Positions 53,346-61,774 are shown, counted from the stretch's first letter. The stretch: DNA of 64,000 nucleotides from Hyphomicrobiaceae bacterium (GCA_023384095.1 JAHDXT010000003.1:62001-126000), one strand, 5' to 3'. Program-made: numbers and translations. Notes: generated from the sequence alone by a model not told the origin.

Positions 53346-54281
53346 TCAGCGGGTGCGCGCCATATCGGCCGCGACCGCCCACGGCCCCGCCGACAGCGTC
53401 TGCGCAAGGTACTCGATCAGCACAGCCACGCGGGCCGGCCGCAGAGCGCTCGGCGGGGTCACGAGGCTGAGCGCGATCTCCGGCGGCGACCAGTCGTGCA
53501 TCACCGCTTCCAGACGGCCGGCGGCCAGATCTCCCGACACCATGAAATCGGGCTGGATCGCGAGCCCCAACCCGGCCCTCAACGCAGGCGTGAGCGCATC
53601 CCCGTTATTGGCCCGCAGCCGCCCGCCCGGGCTGACCACCGCCGCCTCGCCGGAGGCATGGATGAAAACCCAGCGGTCGGGGCTCGGCAGATAGGCATAG
53701 CCGAGACAGGCATGTCTCGTCAGTTCATGCGGATGACGCGGCCGGCCGGCCCTGTCGAGATAACCCGGCGCCCCGACGAGCAGTAGCCGGATCTCGCATA
53801 GACGCCGTGCCCTGAGGCTGGAGTCGGCCAACGCGGCGATTCGGAGCGCGAGGTCGAAGCCGCCGCCCACCAGGTCGACGAGGGCATCGCCTAGATGCAG
53901 GTCGATGGAGACCTCCGGATACGTCGCCAGGAAGGCCGGCAGGATCGGGGCCACATGGGCGAGCCCGAACGACATCGGCGCGGCCAACCGGACCAGGCCG
54001 CGCGGGGTGGCGGATTGAGCCGTCGCCTCGGCTTCGGCGGCTTCTCCCGCGGCCAGGATTCGGGCGGCGTCCTCGGCGGCCGCCCGGCCGATCTCGCTGA
54101 GCGCCAGGCGCCGCGACGTGCGGTGGAACAGGCTCGCCCCGATGCGGGCTTCCAACCGCCCGACCGCCTTCGAGACGGTCGCCTTCGAAAGGCCGAGGTC
54201 GGCGGCGGCGCGGGCGAAGGAGCCTGTCTCCGCCACTTTGGCGAAGATGGCCCAGGCTTCGAGATCGGGCAGGCGTGACAT
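53346..54281 (-). CDS. LysR-family transcriptional regulator
   Basis: A 311-residue regulator: helix-turn-helix at residues 10-65 ([32 protein letters not shown]), then the periplasmic-binding-like effector domain ([13 protein letters not shown] onward). It belongs to the CrgA-like group. It is divergent from wrbA with 90 nt between, a classic arrangement for a regulator of quinone or electrophile response. Start ATG 54281 ([10 protein letters not shown]) is chosen. An inverted repeat just upstream of its start could be its operator. Its target gene is now frameshifted. Confidence 0.92.
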   Translation of the reverse strand: MSRLPDLEAWAIFAKVAETGSFARAAADLGLSKATVSKAVGRLEARIGASLFHRTSRRLALSEIGRAAAEDAARILAAGEAAEAEATAQSATPRGLVRLAAPMSFGLAHVAPILPAFLATYPEVSIDLHLGDALVDLVGGGFDLALRIAALADSSLRARRLCEIRLLLVGAPGYLDRAGRPRHPHELTRHACLGYAYLPSPDRWVFIHASGEAAVVSPGGRLRANNGDALTPALRAGLGLAIQPDFMVSGDLAAGRLEAVMHDWSPPEIALSLVTPPSALRPARVAVLIEYLAQTLSAGPWAVAADMARTR

Positions 54282-54291
54282 CGCGATTCCT

Positions 54292-54306
54292 GAAACGATG
54301 TGTTTC
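54292..54306. promoter_or_regulatory. Inverted repeat GAAAC-N5-GTTTC between LysR gene and wrbA
   Basis: GAAAC-GATGT-GTTTC is a perfect repeat with 5-nt spacing, 10 nt upstream of the lysR start codon and 66 nt before wrbA. Position and dyad symmetry fit a LysR-family operator (T-N11-A type: TGAAACGATGTGTTTCGA). The regulator match is inferred. Confidence 0.45.
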
Positions 54307-54371
54307 GATTGTTTCCCTTTATGCGACCTGAGGCAAGCCCATATCCCGAGCATCGGTCAACAAGACGAAAG

Positions 54372-54979
54372 ATGCCCAACATGGCCAAGGTGCTCGTTCT
54401 CTACTACTCAAGCTACGGTCACATCGAGGCGATGGCCGAGGCGGTCGCCGAGGGCGCCCGCTCCGCCGGCGCCGCCGTCGACGTGAAGCGCGTCCCGGAG
54501 ACCGTGCCGGCGGACGTAGCCCGCCAGAGCGGCTACAAGCTCGACCAGGAGGCGCCTGTCGCGACGGTGGAGGAGCTGCCGAGCTACGACGCCATTGTCG
54601 TCGGGACCGGCACCCGGTACGGACGCCTCACCTCGCAAATGGCCGCCTTCCTCGACCGCACCGGCGGCCTGTGGGCGCGCGGCGCGCTGAATGGCAAGGT
54701 CGGCGCGGCGTTTACCTCCACAGCGACCCAGCACGGCGGTCAGGAGACGACCCTGTTCTCGCTGATCACCAACCTGCTCCACCTCGGCATGGTCGTGGTC
54801 GCCTGCCCTATTCGTTCGAGGGCCAGTCGCGCCTCGACGAGGTGACGGGCGGTGCGCCCTACGGAGCGACGACGATCGCGGGCAGTGACGGCTCGCGCCG
54901 CCCGAGCGCCAACGAGCTCGACGGTGCCCGATACCTCGGCCGCCACGTGGCCGGGATCGCCGCCAGGGTGGCGGCGTGA
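54372..54979 (+). pseudogene. wrbA: NAD(P)H:quinone oxidoreductase WrbA, frameshifted
   Basis: The first 143 codons encode WrbA ([61 protein letters not shown]) and then run out of frame. The rest ([39 protein letters not shown]) continues in another frame. Where WrbA has VGLPYSF-like coding, the DNA reads GTCGCCTGCCC, so one G seems missing near 54800. The full span of 608 nt is one short of a codon multiple. WrbA reduces quinones with FMN. It could be a true mutation or a sequencing error; the ORF track shows only the first part. Confidence 0.88.
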
Positions 54980-55011
54980 GACGAGCCGAGCCACGACCGG
55001 AGGACGCGACC

Positions 55012-55179
55012 ATGACTCACGGCATTCATCACGTGACCGCCATCGCCGGACCGGCGCGCCGGAGCCTCGACCTCTACACCGGCACGCTGGGTCTCCGGCA
55101 AGTCAAGAAGACCGTCAGCTTCGACGACCCCGGCACCTACCACTTTTACTACGGGGACGCCGTTATGCGTTCGATATGA
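55012..55179 (+). pseudogene. Truncated ring-cleaving dioxygenase (VOC/MhqO-like) fragment
   Basis: Only the first 50 or so residues of a glyoxalase-type dioxygenase remain: MTHGIHHVTAIAGPARRSLD, LYTGTLGLRQVKKTVSFDDP, TYHFYYGDA. After YYGDA the frame runs into unrelated VMRSI and stops. Full-length family members are over 300 residues. The break is about 25 nt before the acetoin reductase start, so a deletion probably joined this fragment to the next gene. It follows the frameshifted wrbA, with which such dioxygenases are often co-regulated. Confidence 0.8.
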
Positions 55180-55200
55180 CGCTGAAAACAGGAGACGAAC

Positions 55201-55980
55201 ATGCGCATTTCCGGAAAAGTCGCGCTGATAACTGGAGCGGGCCAGGGCATCGGTCGCGCCATCGCGCTGCGCCTTGCGAGCGACGGCGCCGACATTGCCA
55301 TCGTCGATGTCAATGAGGACAATATGCAGGCGGTGGCCGACGAGGTGAGAGCCGCCGGCCGCAAGGCCACGACGTTCAAGGCCGACGTCTCCAGGCGGGG
55401 CGACGTCTATGCCGCCGTCGACCACGCAGAGCGAGAGCTCGGCGGCTTCGACATCATGGTCAACAATGCCGGCATCGCCCAGGTGCAACCGCTTTCGGAG
55501 GTGACGCCCGAGGAAGTCGAGAAGATCCTCAAGGTCAACGTCGAGGGTGTCCTCTGGGGCATTCAGGCGGCAGCCAAGAAGTTCAAGGACCGCAAGCAGA
55601 AGGGCAAGATCATCAGCGCGTCCTCGATTGCGGGACACGACGGCTTCGAGATGCTTGGCGTGTACTCGGCCACCAAGTTTGCGGTGCGAGCCCTGACCCA
55701 GACGGCGGCCAAGGAATTCGCCAGTGACGGCATCACCGTCAATGCATACTGCCCGGGGATCGTGGGGACCGACATGTGGGTCGAGATCGACAGGCGTTTC
55801 GCCGAGATCACGGGAGCGCCGGTCGGCGCGACCTATGACAAGTATGTCGAGGGCATCGCCTTGGGCCGGGCGCAGACGCCGGAAGACGTCGCGGCTTTCG
55901 TCTCCTTCCTGGCGGGCCCCGATTCAGACTACATGACAGGGCAGGCCCCGCTGATCGATGGCGGCATCGTCTATCGATAG
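55201..55980 (+). CDS. budC: Acetoin/diacetyl reductase (2,3-butanediol dehydrogenase), SDR family
   Basis: A 259-residue [26 protein letters not shown] and YSATK cover the whole catalytic set. [29 protein letters not shown] and [14 protein letters not shown] closely match acetoin reductases. It interconverts acetoin and 2,3-butanediol with NAD(H). AGGAGACGAAC precedes the start. The gene abuts the truncated dioxygenase fragment, so it may have been brought under the LysR/wrbA promoter by deletion. The gene symbol rests on sequence pattern only. Confidence 0.82.
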   Translation: MRISGKVALITGAGQGIGRAIALRLASDGADIAIVDVNEDNMQAVADEVRAAGRKATTFKADVSRRGDVYAAVDHAERELGGFDIMVNNAGIAQVQPLSEVTPEEVEKILKVNVEGVLWGIQAAAKKFKDRKQKGKIISASSIAGHDGFEMLGVYSATKFAVRALTQTAAKEFASDGITVNAYCPGIVGTDMWVEIDRRFAEITGAPVGATYDKYVEGIALGRAQTPEDVAAFVSFLAGPDSDYMTGQAPLIDGGIVYR

Positions 55981-56365
55981 CCTCACAAGGGCCGCCTGTG
56001 TCGGACAGGGGGCGGGCTTCAGGAAGGAGCCCGCCTTGGCCAGCACGGTTCTCAGTCTCACTCCGCCCCAGAAGATTCGGGACGGCGTTGACCCGACCAT
56101 GACATGCGCTGATGGGAAAGGAGAAGCCAACGATCATGCCACCACGCGCTCCTCGCGAGAACCCGTGGAGCAGGAGATGACGAACGCGAGCGGCAGGACA
56201 ATCCGCCTAGCCGTGATGGCTATGGGGTGAATCGGAAAAGGCGCTGCCGATGCGGTTGTCGCAGCGGGATGGTTCTCGCCGGAGTGTCGATGGGGCTGAT
56301 TGGCGACCCACCCCTCGCCTCGTCGTTCCATCGATGGCGCGCTTTCGCGGGCCAGGGAGAGCAGC
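55981..56365. other. Intergenic stretch, nothing recognised
   Basis: This 385-nt stretch between budC and the methyltransferase gene has only short ORFs with no convincing start site or family match. I see no repeat, RNA gene or clear promoter in it. It may be the remains of a lost gene. Confidence 0.5.
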
Positions 56366-57178
56366 ATGAGTGAGAGCGAAAGCAGCGCCGCCGAAATATA
56401 CGAGCGTTACATGGGCAGCGCCATCGCCGACCCGTTCACGGTCGTCCTCCTCCAATACGCGAGCCCGAACCCCAGCGACAGAGTCCTCGATCTTGCCGCG
56501 GGCACCGGCAGCGTGGCGCGACACGTTGCGCCCCTCGTCGGGGTGGAAGGCCGCGCCGTCGCGCTCGACATCAACCCCGACATGCTGGCGGTCGGACGCG
56601 CGACGCTGCCAGTGCCCGCCGGCGCGCCCATCGAGTGGCGGGAGGGGGACGCCTTGAACCTCGACCTTCCGGATCAGGCGTTTGATCTTGTTCTCTGCCA
56701 GCAGGGGCTTCAGTTCTTTTCCGACCGCGCTGCGGCCCTTCGGGAGACGAGGCGGGTGCTGAACGGGGCTGGCCGGGCAGTCTTCAGCGTGTGGCGGGAT
56801 CTCGACTTGCACCCGGTCTACAAGGCGCTCTTCGAGGCTACGGCGCGCCATCTCGCGGCTGACATCTCTGATTTTGACGTGTCCTTCTCGTTGGGCGATG
56901 CCGACGAATTGGAAGCGCTCCTGCGTGAGGCGGGGTTCGAGCGCGTCGATGTCGCCCCGCGGCAACTGGACGTCCGCCTCCCCTCTCCCGAACGCTTCGT
57001 GCAACTGACCGTCGCAGGAGCGGCCACCTCGGTCCCCGCTTTCATTCACATGAGCCCGGAAGCCCGTCCCAAGCTGGTCGAGGCCATCGGCGAGGAGCTT
57101 GGACCGCTTATCAGCAGCTACAGCGCAGGCGGCGAGTTGGTCTTCCCCATGTCCACGCACATCGTGCTCGCGACGTAG
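56366..57178 (+). CDS. Class I SAM-dependent methyltransferase
   Basis: A 270-residue methyltransferase with motif I VLDLAAGTGSVARHVAPLV, an acidic strand end (ALDINPDML) and FDLVLCQQGLQFFSDR as motif IV. It belongs to the broad UbiE/arsenite-like group without a telling feature. ATG 56366 (MSESESSAAE) follows GGGAGAG; the track start is too early. It is followed by the IS110 remnant, so it stands in a disturbed region. Substrate unknown. Confidence 0.85.
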   Translation: MSESESSAAEIYERYMGSAIADPFTVVLLQYASPNPSDRVLDLAAGTGSVARHVAPLVGVEGRAVALDINPDMLAVGRATLPVPAGAPIEWREGDALNLDLPDQAFDLVLCQQGLQFFSDRAAALRETRRVLNGAGRAVFSVWRDLDLHPVYKALFEATARHLAADISDFDVSFSLGDADELEALLREAGFERVDVAPRQLDVRLPSPERFVQLTVAGAATSVPAFIHMSPEARPKLVEAIGEELGPLISSYSAGGELVFPMSTHIVLAT

Positions 57179-57437
57179 CAAACCCGCCTTGGTGAGCGCA
57201 CTTTCTAAGAAAACCTCTTGGTGCTGATCGCCCCCTGTGGGGGATAGAAACGGGTGACTGCTACACTGCGTTGGGAAGGGAGCGGCCGTTACGATTCTGG
57301 TGGCAAAGTCCCCGTTAAAAAACCTGGTCCATGGACTGTTGCGCACTTGAGAGTGGTGACGCCATCCGGCGATCCCGTTTAGGAATCTGATCACTGGCGC
57401 AGTCCAGCACTCTCGCTCTTGAGCAGGAGGATCGATG
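57179..57437 (+). mobile_element. Noncoding left-end remnant of an IS110-family element
   Basis: About 260 nt with no ORF lie between the methyltransferase stop and the transposase remnant, with visibly lower GC than the neighbours. In IS110-group elements this region holds the bridge RNA that guides recombination. The exact left end is not clear. A structured RNA here is an inference from family knowledge, not proven by sequence. Confidence 0.45.
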
Positions 57438-57764
57438 ATGCCTCGGAAGAAAGCAAAATCCAAGAGTGACCGTACTATGTCGATGGTGCATCCCAACGCG
57501 GCAGCCATCGATGTCGGGGCGACCCTGCTGATGCGGTCAGGTCCGATCGCACGCCAGACCCGGTGCGCAGCTTTGGAACGTTCACGACCGATCTACATAG
57601 GCTGGTGGATTGGTTTGCAGAATGCGGCGTCGAGACAGTCGCGATGGAATCGACCAGCGTCTACTGGATTTCGATCTACGAGCTGCTCGACGCCCGTGGC
57701 TTCGTCGTGTTCCTTGTCAATGCGCGCGATGCCAAGCACGTGCCTGGACGCAAGACCGACGTCA
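57438..57764 (+). pseudogene. IS110-family transposase, frameshifted and truncated
   Basis: The N-terminal RNase H-like half of an IS110 transposase is split between two frames. The first has MVHPNAAAIDVGATLLM. The second resumes DRTPDPVRSFGTFTTDLH, then AMESTSVYWISIYELLDARG and NARDAKHVPGRKTDVS. The catalytic start (AIDVG, with Asp) is present, but about two thirds of the protein, including the C-terminal serine domain, is missing after TDVS. AGGAGG precedes ATG 57438. The frame changes near 57530. It cannot be active. The break abuts a truncated gene on the other strand. Confidence 0.85.
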
Positions 57765-57914
57765 GCCGGGCCGCTCGGCGATGTCGTGCCAGATGCGCTG
57801 ATTCACCTCCGCCGAGAACCCGTGCCAAGCCAAGCCCAGCAGGACGAGGACCACGGCCAGAACGACGACTAGCCGCGCGACGAAGAGCTGGGCTGCTGTT
57901 GATTTACCCACCAT
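57762..57914 (-). pseudogene. Truncated small membrane protein gene cut at the IS110 junction
   Basis: Minus-strand ORF of 50 residues missed by the track: MVGKSTAAQLFVARLVVVLA, then VVLVLLGLAWHGFSAE and NQRIWHDIAERPG, then stop in IS sequence. It has one long hydrophobic span. Its ATG overlaps the stop of the FGE gene by 11 nt, so it was translated with it. The sequence looks like the start of a conserved small membrane protein that would continue beyond ERPG. The break coincides with the end of the transposase remnant, so one deletion probably removed both 3' parts. Confidence 0.65.
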
Positions 57915-58914
57915 CCCATGCCCTCTTCGCGCGCACTACGCACCGAAACCCGATGTGGCTGGTCGAAGTGTCGATCGGCTGCGGGTGGCGGGCCGCCGGG
58001 CGGTAGCGCCGGCAGTAGTTGGGCGCGCACAGGTGCGAGCCGCCCTTCAGCACCTTGCGCGGGATGCGAACCTGGGGCTGGCACGGGTCATAGCTTCCGG
58101 CTTGGTGGGCGCCTCGCGGGTTCCCGGGAATGCAGCAGGCCTTCTTCGCATCGGCAGAATGCTTCGGGGCATACCAGTCCGTGGTCCATTCCCAGACGTT
58201 GCCGATCATGTCGTAGAGGCCGTAACCGTTGCGGGGGAACGCGGTTACCGGCGAGGTGCGCTCCCAGCCGTCGCCTCTCGTGTTCTCATGAGGGAACGCG
58301 CCCTGCCAGGTGTTGGCCATATGCCGACCAGACGGCATCAGCTCATCGCCCCAGGCGAACTCTGCCCCCTCGAGCCCGCCCCGGGCGGCCAGCTCCCACT
58401 CGGCCTCGGTCGGCAGCCCCTTACCCGCCCACGTGGCGTAGGCCTCGGCATCGCGATAGGCAATATGCACGACCGGATGGTCGTCGAGTCCACGGTTGAT
58501 GCCGCCCGGGCCCTGCGGGCGCCGCCAGTTGGCGCCGAACCGGAACGTCCACCAGTTGCCCCAGTGGTTGAGATCGACGGGGCCGCCGGGCGGCTGGAAC
58601 ACCAGCGACCCGGCCTTCAGCATGTGGGGGAGCGCACCCGGATAGTCCCGCGGGTCGGGCTTCAGCTCCGCGACAGTGACGTAGCCCGTCGCCTCGACGA
58701 ACTGCCGGAACTGGCGGTTGGTGATCGGCGTGCGGTCGATCCAGAACCCATCGACCTTGACCAGGTGCGCCGGCGCCTCTTCGGGGTAATGACTGTTTGA
58801 GCCCCTGCGGAAGGTCCGCTCCGGGATCCACGCCATGTCGGGATGGCGCGGCTCGTGCTGTGTCTGCGGAGCAGGTCGGGTCGCGGCCCGGCTGCTGTCC
58901 ATGGGCGCCACCAT
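57904..58914 (-). CDS. Formylglycine-generating enzyme (sulfatase-modifying factor) family protein
   Basis: A 336-residue FGE-sulfatase domain protein. The opening MAWIPERTFRRGSNSHYPEE, the FWIDRTPITNRQFRQFVEATGY strand and NVWEWTTDWYAP are typical. The C-terminal CAPNYCRRYRPAARH has both cysteines five residues apart, as in true formylglycine-generating enzymes that bind copper and convert a sulfatase Cys to formylglycine. No sulfatase lies in the window. ATG 58914 (MVAPMDSS) is chosen; 58902 is possible. It overlaps the upstream small ORF by one base and the truncated gene downstream by 11. Confidence 0.9.
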   Translation of the reverse strand: MVAPMDSSRAATRPAPQTQHEPRHPDMAWIPERTFRRGSNSHYPEEAPAHLVKVDGFWIDRTPITNRQFRQFVEATGYVTVAELKPDPRDYPGALPHMLKAGSLVFQPPGGPVDLNHWGNWWTFRFGANWRRPQGPGGINRGLDDHPVVHIAYRDAEAYATWAGKGLPTEAEWELAARGGLEGAEFAWGDELMPSGRHMANTWQGAFPHENTRGDGWERTSPVTAFPRNGYGLYDMIGNVWEWTTDWYAPKHSADAKKACCIPGNPRGAHQAGSYDPCQPQVRIPRKVLKGGSHLCAPNYCRRYRPAARHPQPIDTSTSHIGFRCVVRAKRAWDGG

Positions 58915-59063
58915 CAGTTGCGCAGGGCCCGCGCGATCGAGCGCTTCGGTTTGACCTCGACCGAGACGTCCTGTGGCTTGAGCCGGATCGAGTCTGGGCA
59001 GGGGCGGACGCGGCGATAAGGGCAAGGCGCAGCCGCCAGGAACGCTGCGCGCTCGTTCTTCAT
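58914..59063 (-). CDS. Possible 49-residue ORF coupled to the FGE gene
   Basis: An ORF starting MKNERAAFLAAAPCPYRRVR and ending RALRN whose stop shares one base with the FGE start (TGATG on the minus strand). That coupling is the main argument that it is translated. It is basic and has two Pro-Cys motifs. GGACC precedes the ATG weakly. I recognise no family; it could be a leader peptide. Confidence 0.35.
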   Translation of the reverse strand: MKNERAAFLAAAPCPYRRVRPCPDSIRLKPQDVSVEVKPKRSIARALRN

Positions 59064-59118
59064 GAGGTCCGTCCGTGCGCTAGTGGTAGCGGTGCTCACA
59101 CGAGCCTGGGCCAACGCA

Positions 59119-59177
59119 GTTCGTTCCAAGGAGCCTAAAGGGGCCAACGCCGGAAGCGGTCGTTCGTTCCAAGGAAC
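59119..59177. promoter_or_regulatory. Twin GTTCCAAGGAAC-type operators upstream of ldtR
   Basis: GTTCGTTCCAAGGA occurs at 59119-59132 and at 59162-59175, 43 bp apart. Each carries the dyad GTTCC-AA-GGAAC (perfect at 59166-59177, one mismatch at 59123-59134). Spacing of about four helical turns suits dimers on the same face. The ldtR gene lies about 270 nt downstream. MarR-family proteins bind short dyads like this, so autoregulation is plausible. The repeats are seen; the binder is inferred. Confidence 0.45.
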
Positions 59178-59194
59178 CCCAAGATTTGTGGAGC

Positions 59195-59206
59195 ATGATA
59201 ATCATT
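59195..59206. promoter_or_regulatory. ATGATAATCATT, Fur-box-like dyad
   Basis: ATGATAATCATT lies in an AT-rich patch (TGTGGAGC...TCCACCACA flanks give extra partial symmetry) between the FGE-side small ORF and ldtR. It is identical to the centre of the classical Fur box. Alphaproteobacterial Fur/Mur/Zur proteins use related sites. Function is inferred. Nothing else is recognised in 59064-59443 apart from the GTTCC repeats. Confidence 0.35.
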
Positions 59207-59443
59207 CCACCACAGATGCTTACGCCTCATTCGTGACACGTATTTTCAATCGCACTGTCGCTCGGCTATGAGAGATGCGGCCGCCCGCGTCTGAGCAGGG
59301 CGGCACCGGCCACCGTCGCAGCCTGAACGCCGGTCAACCTGTCGTTCACCACGTCTCTTAGGCCGCGATTCAACCCTGGTTGTGTACCGTTCCGATTGCG
59401 GCGGCCGGCTGAAGCAGGCCACGGCAGAGCTCAGGGGCAGTGC

Positions 59444-59950
59444 ATGAAACTCGATCGAGAGCAGGCGCAGTCTGCTCATCACTCCGCCCACGGGTTAGAG
59501 GCGGAGTACCTGCAGGCCCTGCGTCTCGTCGAGCGCTTGCACCGGCTGCTGCTCGACGCCATCAAGGGCGAGTTCGACCGCACCGGCGGCAGCGATCTCA
59601 ACGCAGTTCAGGCCCTCCTGCTGCACAATCTCGGCAGCGACGAGCTGACGGCGGGCGAATTGCGGACGCGCGGCTATTATCTCGGCTCCAACGTCTCGTA
59701 CAACCTCAAGCGGCTGGTCGAGCTGGGCTATCTTCATTACAAGCGCTCCGACCTCGACCGCCGGTCCGTCCGTGTGAGCCTGACCGCCAAGGGCGAGGAG
59801 ATCAGCGGGATGGTCCGCCGGCTCTATCGCCGCCAGCTCCGGTCGCTGGACAGCGTGGGCGAGATCACTATCGGCGACCTGGTAGACCTGAACCGCATCC
59901 TGGGACGGCTCGAGCGGTTCTGGTCCGACCAGATCCGGTATCGCCTCTGA
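59444..59950 (+). CDS. ldtR: MarR-family regulator LdtR
   Basis: A 168-residue winged-helix protein. LRLVERLHRLLLDAIKGEFD forms the dimer helix, ELRTRGYYLGSNVSYNLKRL is the recognition helix and DRRSVRVSLTAKGEE the wing. This closely fits LdtR, the regulator of the L,D-transpeptidase gene ldtP in rhizobia and Liberibacter, which controls osmotic stress tolerance. The L,D-transpeptidase gene follows 351 nt downstream on the same strand, which supports the name. Start ATG 59444 (MKLDREQAQ) is chosen. Confidence 0.9.
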   Translation: MKLDREQAQSAHHSAHGLEAEYLQALRLVERLHRLLLDAIKGEFDRTGGSDLNAVQALLLHNLGSDELTAGELRTRGYYLGSNVSYNLKRLVELGYLHYKRSDLDRRSVRVSLTAKGEEISGMVRRLYRRQLRSLDSVGEITIGDLVDLNRILGRLERFWSDQIRYRL

Positions 59951-60229
59951 GCGGCCGCGCAGCGGACACGCCGGCGCGACGGCCCTGCGCAGGGATGCAG
60001 GCCTTCGCTGTTGCACCCAGGCACCATTCTCACGCCTAAGGGCAGCACGGTCGAACTTCTTCCTTCCCACCCGGTTGCGGTTGGCCCAGGTTCCCTGCTG
60101 GTGCGGTTCGGACCAAGCTCCTCCATGCGCTCTGGTCCTGCCTGGCGGGGCAAGCTAGGATGGCCACAAGTCGTCCGTCTTCCTCCAGCGCGGGCCGGAA
60201 ATGGCACGCGTGCTAAGAATTCGTTAACG

Positions 60230-60251
60230 CTGATCCGGCTTAGTGGATCAG
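60230..60251. promoter_or_regulatory. Inverted repeat CTGATCC-N8-GGATCAG upstream of ldtP
   Basis: CTGATCC-GGCTTAGT-GGATCAG is a perfect 7-bp dyad 50 nt before the GTG start of ldtP. It may be the site for LdtR or another regulator. The rest of 59951-60301 holds no gene I can support. Confidence 0.4.
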
Positions 60252-60301
60252 GGCGCAAGGCATTCTGGCGGGGGCTGAGCAAAAAGCGAGGAGTGCAGGA
60301 C

Positions 60302-61585
60302 GTGAGGTTGGCACCAGTCTGCGGCCGGAGGGCGGCCGGCCTGATCGCAACCACCGCAGCCGGCGCAATCGCGTCAGTGGCCATGGCGGCGGCGGCCTGG
60401 GCTTCCGACGGCAATAGCTGGAACCCGTTCGCCAGCGACGTCAGCAGCTATTCGCAACCCTACGACCGGGCCTTCATCCGAGAATGGGAAGCGAACCCGC
60501 CGCGCGGATATCCCACGATCTCGCCTGCCAATATCGATCCCATGAAGGCCGCCATCAAGCGGTATGCCGAGGTCGTCAAGGACGGCGGCTGGAAGCCGGT
60601 CCCCGACGGCGAGTTGCAGGTCGGCGTGACGAGCAACGCGGTCGCGGTCCTCCGGGATCGCCTTCTGTCGTCCGGCGACCTGAAGGAAGGCTCGAGCTAT
60701 CCCAACTATTTCGATTACTATCTCGAGCGCGCCGTCAAGCGCTTCCAGGCCTCGAACGGGCTGACGCCGACCGGCATCGTCGACAACCGCACGATCGCGG
60801 CGCTCAACGTGCCGGCATCGGCGCGGCTGCGCCAGTTGCGGACCAACCTCGGCCGGGTCAGCGAGCTGGCGCGCTCGGCGGGCAAGAAGTACGTGCTGGT
60901 CAATATTCCCGCGACCCAGATCGAGGCGGTCGATAACGACCGCGTCGTGTCGCGGCACTCCGGCGTGGTCGGCAAGATCGACCGGCAGACGCCGCTGCTG
61001 CGGTCGTCGATCCACGAGTTGAATTTCAATCCTGTCTGGACGCTGCCGCCGACCGTTATCGAGAAGGACCTGATCCCCAAGGGCCGCGAGATGAGCCGGC
61101 GCAATCAGGACGTGCTGGTCAAATACGGCATCGACGCCTATGGCGGCGACGGGCGCAAGCTCGACAGCTCCAAGATCAACTGGTCATCCGGCTCCGTGCA
61201 CAACCTGAGCTACCGGCAGCAGCCGGGGAAGGACAATCCGCTCGGATTCCTGAAGATCAACTTCCACAACAACCATTCCGTCTACATGCACGACACGCCG
61301 TCGGAGAGCCTGTTCGGGCGCAATTTCCGCGCGGCGAGCTCCGGCTGCGTCCGGGTACAGAACATCGAGGCGCTCGGCGCGTGGCTGCTGGCCGGCAACG
61401 GCTGGAGCCGGGATCACATCGAGGCCATGAAGAAATCGGGCGAGCGGCAGGACGTGCGGCTGAAGAAGCCGGTCTCCGTCTATTTCGCCTATATCACCGC
61501 CTGGGCCACCGAGGACGGCGTCGTCCAGTTCCGCCGCGACCTCTACCAGAAGGACGGCGCCGGGACGACGGTCTCGGCCTACTGA
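60302..61585 (+). CDS. ldtP: L,D-transpeptidase LdtP (YkuD domain)
   Basis: A 427-residue exported peptidoglycan enzyme. A long signal (LAPVCGRRAAGLIATTAAGAIASVAM) is followed by a peptidoglycan-binding domain (YLERAVKRFQASNGLTPTG, about residues 140-170) and the YkuD domain with YMHDTPSESLFGRNFRAASSGCVRV. Cys349 in SSGC is the nucleophile and the His in YMHD is its partner. It makes 3-3 crosslinks or attaches lipoprotein to peptidoglycan. Start is GTG 60302, with GAGGAG 8 nt upstream; the track start at 60011 is far too early. ldtR upstream is its probable regulator. Confidence 0.9.
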   Translation: MRLAPVCGRRAAGLIATTAAGAIASVAMAAAAWASDGNSWNPFASDVSSYSQPYDRAFIREWEANPPRGYPTISPANIDPMKAAIKRYAEVVKDGGWKPVPDGELQVGVTSNAVAVLRDRLLSSGDLKEGSSYPNYFDYYLERAVKRFQASNGLTPTGIVDNRTIAALNVPASARLRQLRTNLGRVSELARSAGKKYVLVNIPATQIEAVDNDRVVSRHSGVVGKIDRQTPLLRSSIHELNFNPVWTLPPTVIEKDLIPKGREMSRRNQDVLVKYGIDAYGGDGRKLDSSKINWSSGSVHNLSYRQQPGKDNPLGFLKINFHNNHSVYMHDTPSESLFGRNFRAASSGCVRVQNIEALGAWLLAGNGWSRDHIEAMKKSGERQDVRLKKPVSVYFAYITAWATEDGVVQFRRDLYQKDGAGTTVSAY

Positions 61586-61597
61586 GCAGCAGGCGGC

Positions 61598-61613
61598 TTG
61601 ACCCCGGTCAAGG
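61598..61613. terminator. Perfect dyad CTTGACC-CC-GGTCAAG after ldtP
   Basis: A 7-bp stem with a 2-nt centre lies 13 nt after the ldtP stop and 162 nt before hemA. It could end the ldtP transcript or be a regulator site for hemA. No T tract follows. A second perfect repeat, GCAGCC-GCA-GGCTGC, is at 61649-61663. Confidence 0.4.
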
Positions 61614-61774
61614 CAGCGGCTGGGATGTCCGTGCTCTTCTGCCTCCGCGCAGCCGCAGGCTGCATCTGGCGGGCGTTTACGTCGCCCGGCGGAATGGTTA
61701 CAAAAGAGCCGCGACATCGGGGACATTGATGGGGCCGCGGTCGCCGGGCGATAACCGATCGGGGCTTGTTCGGA

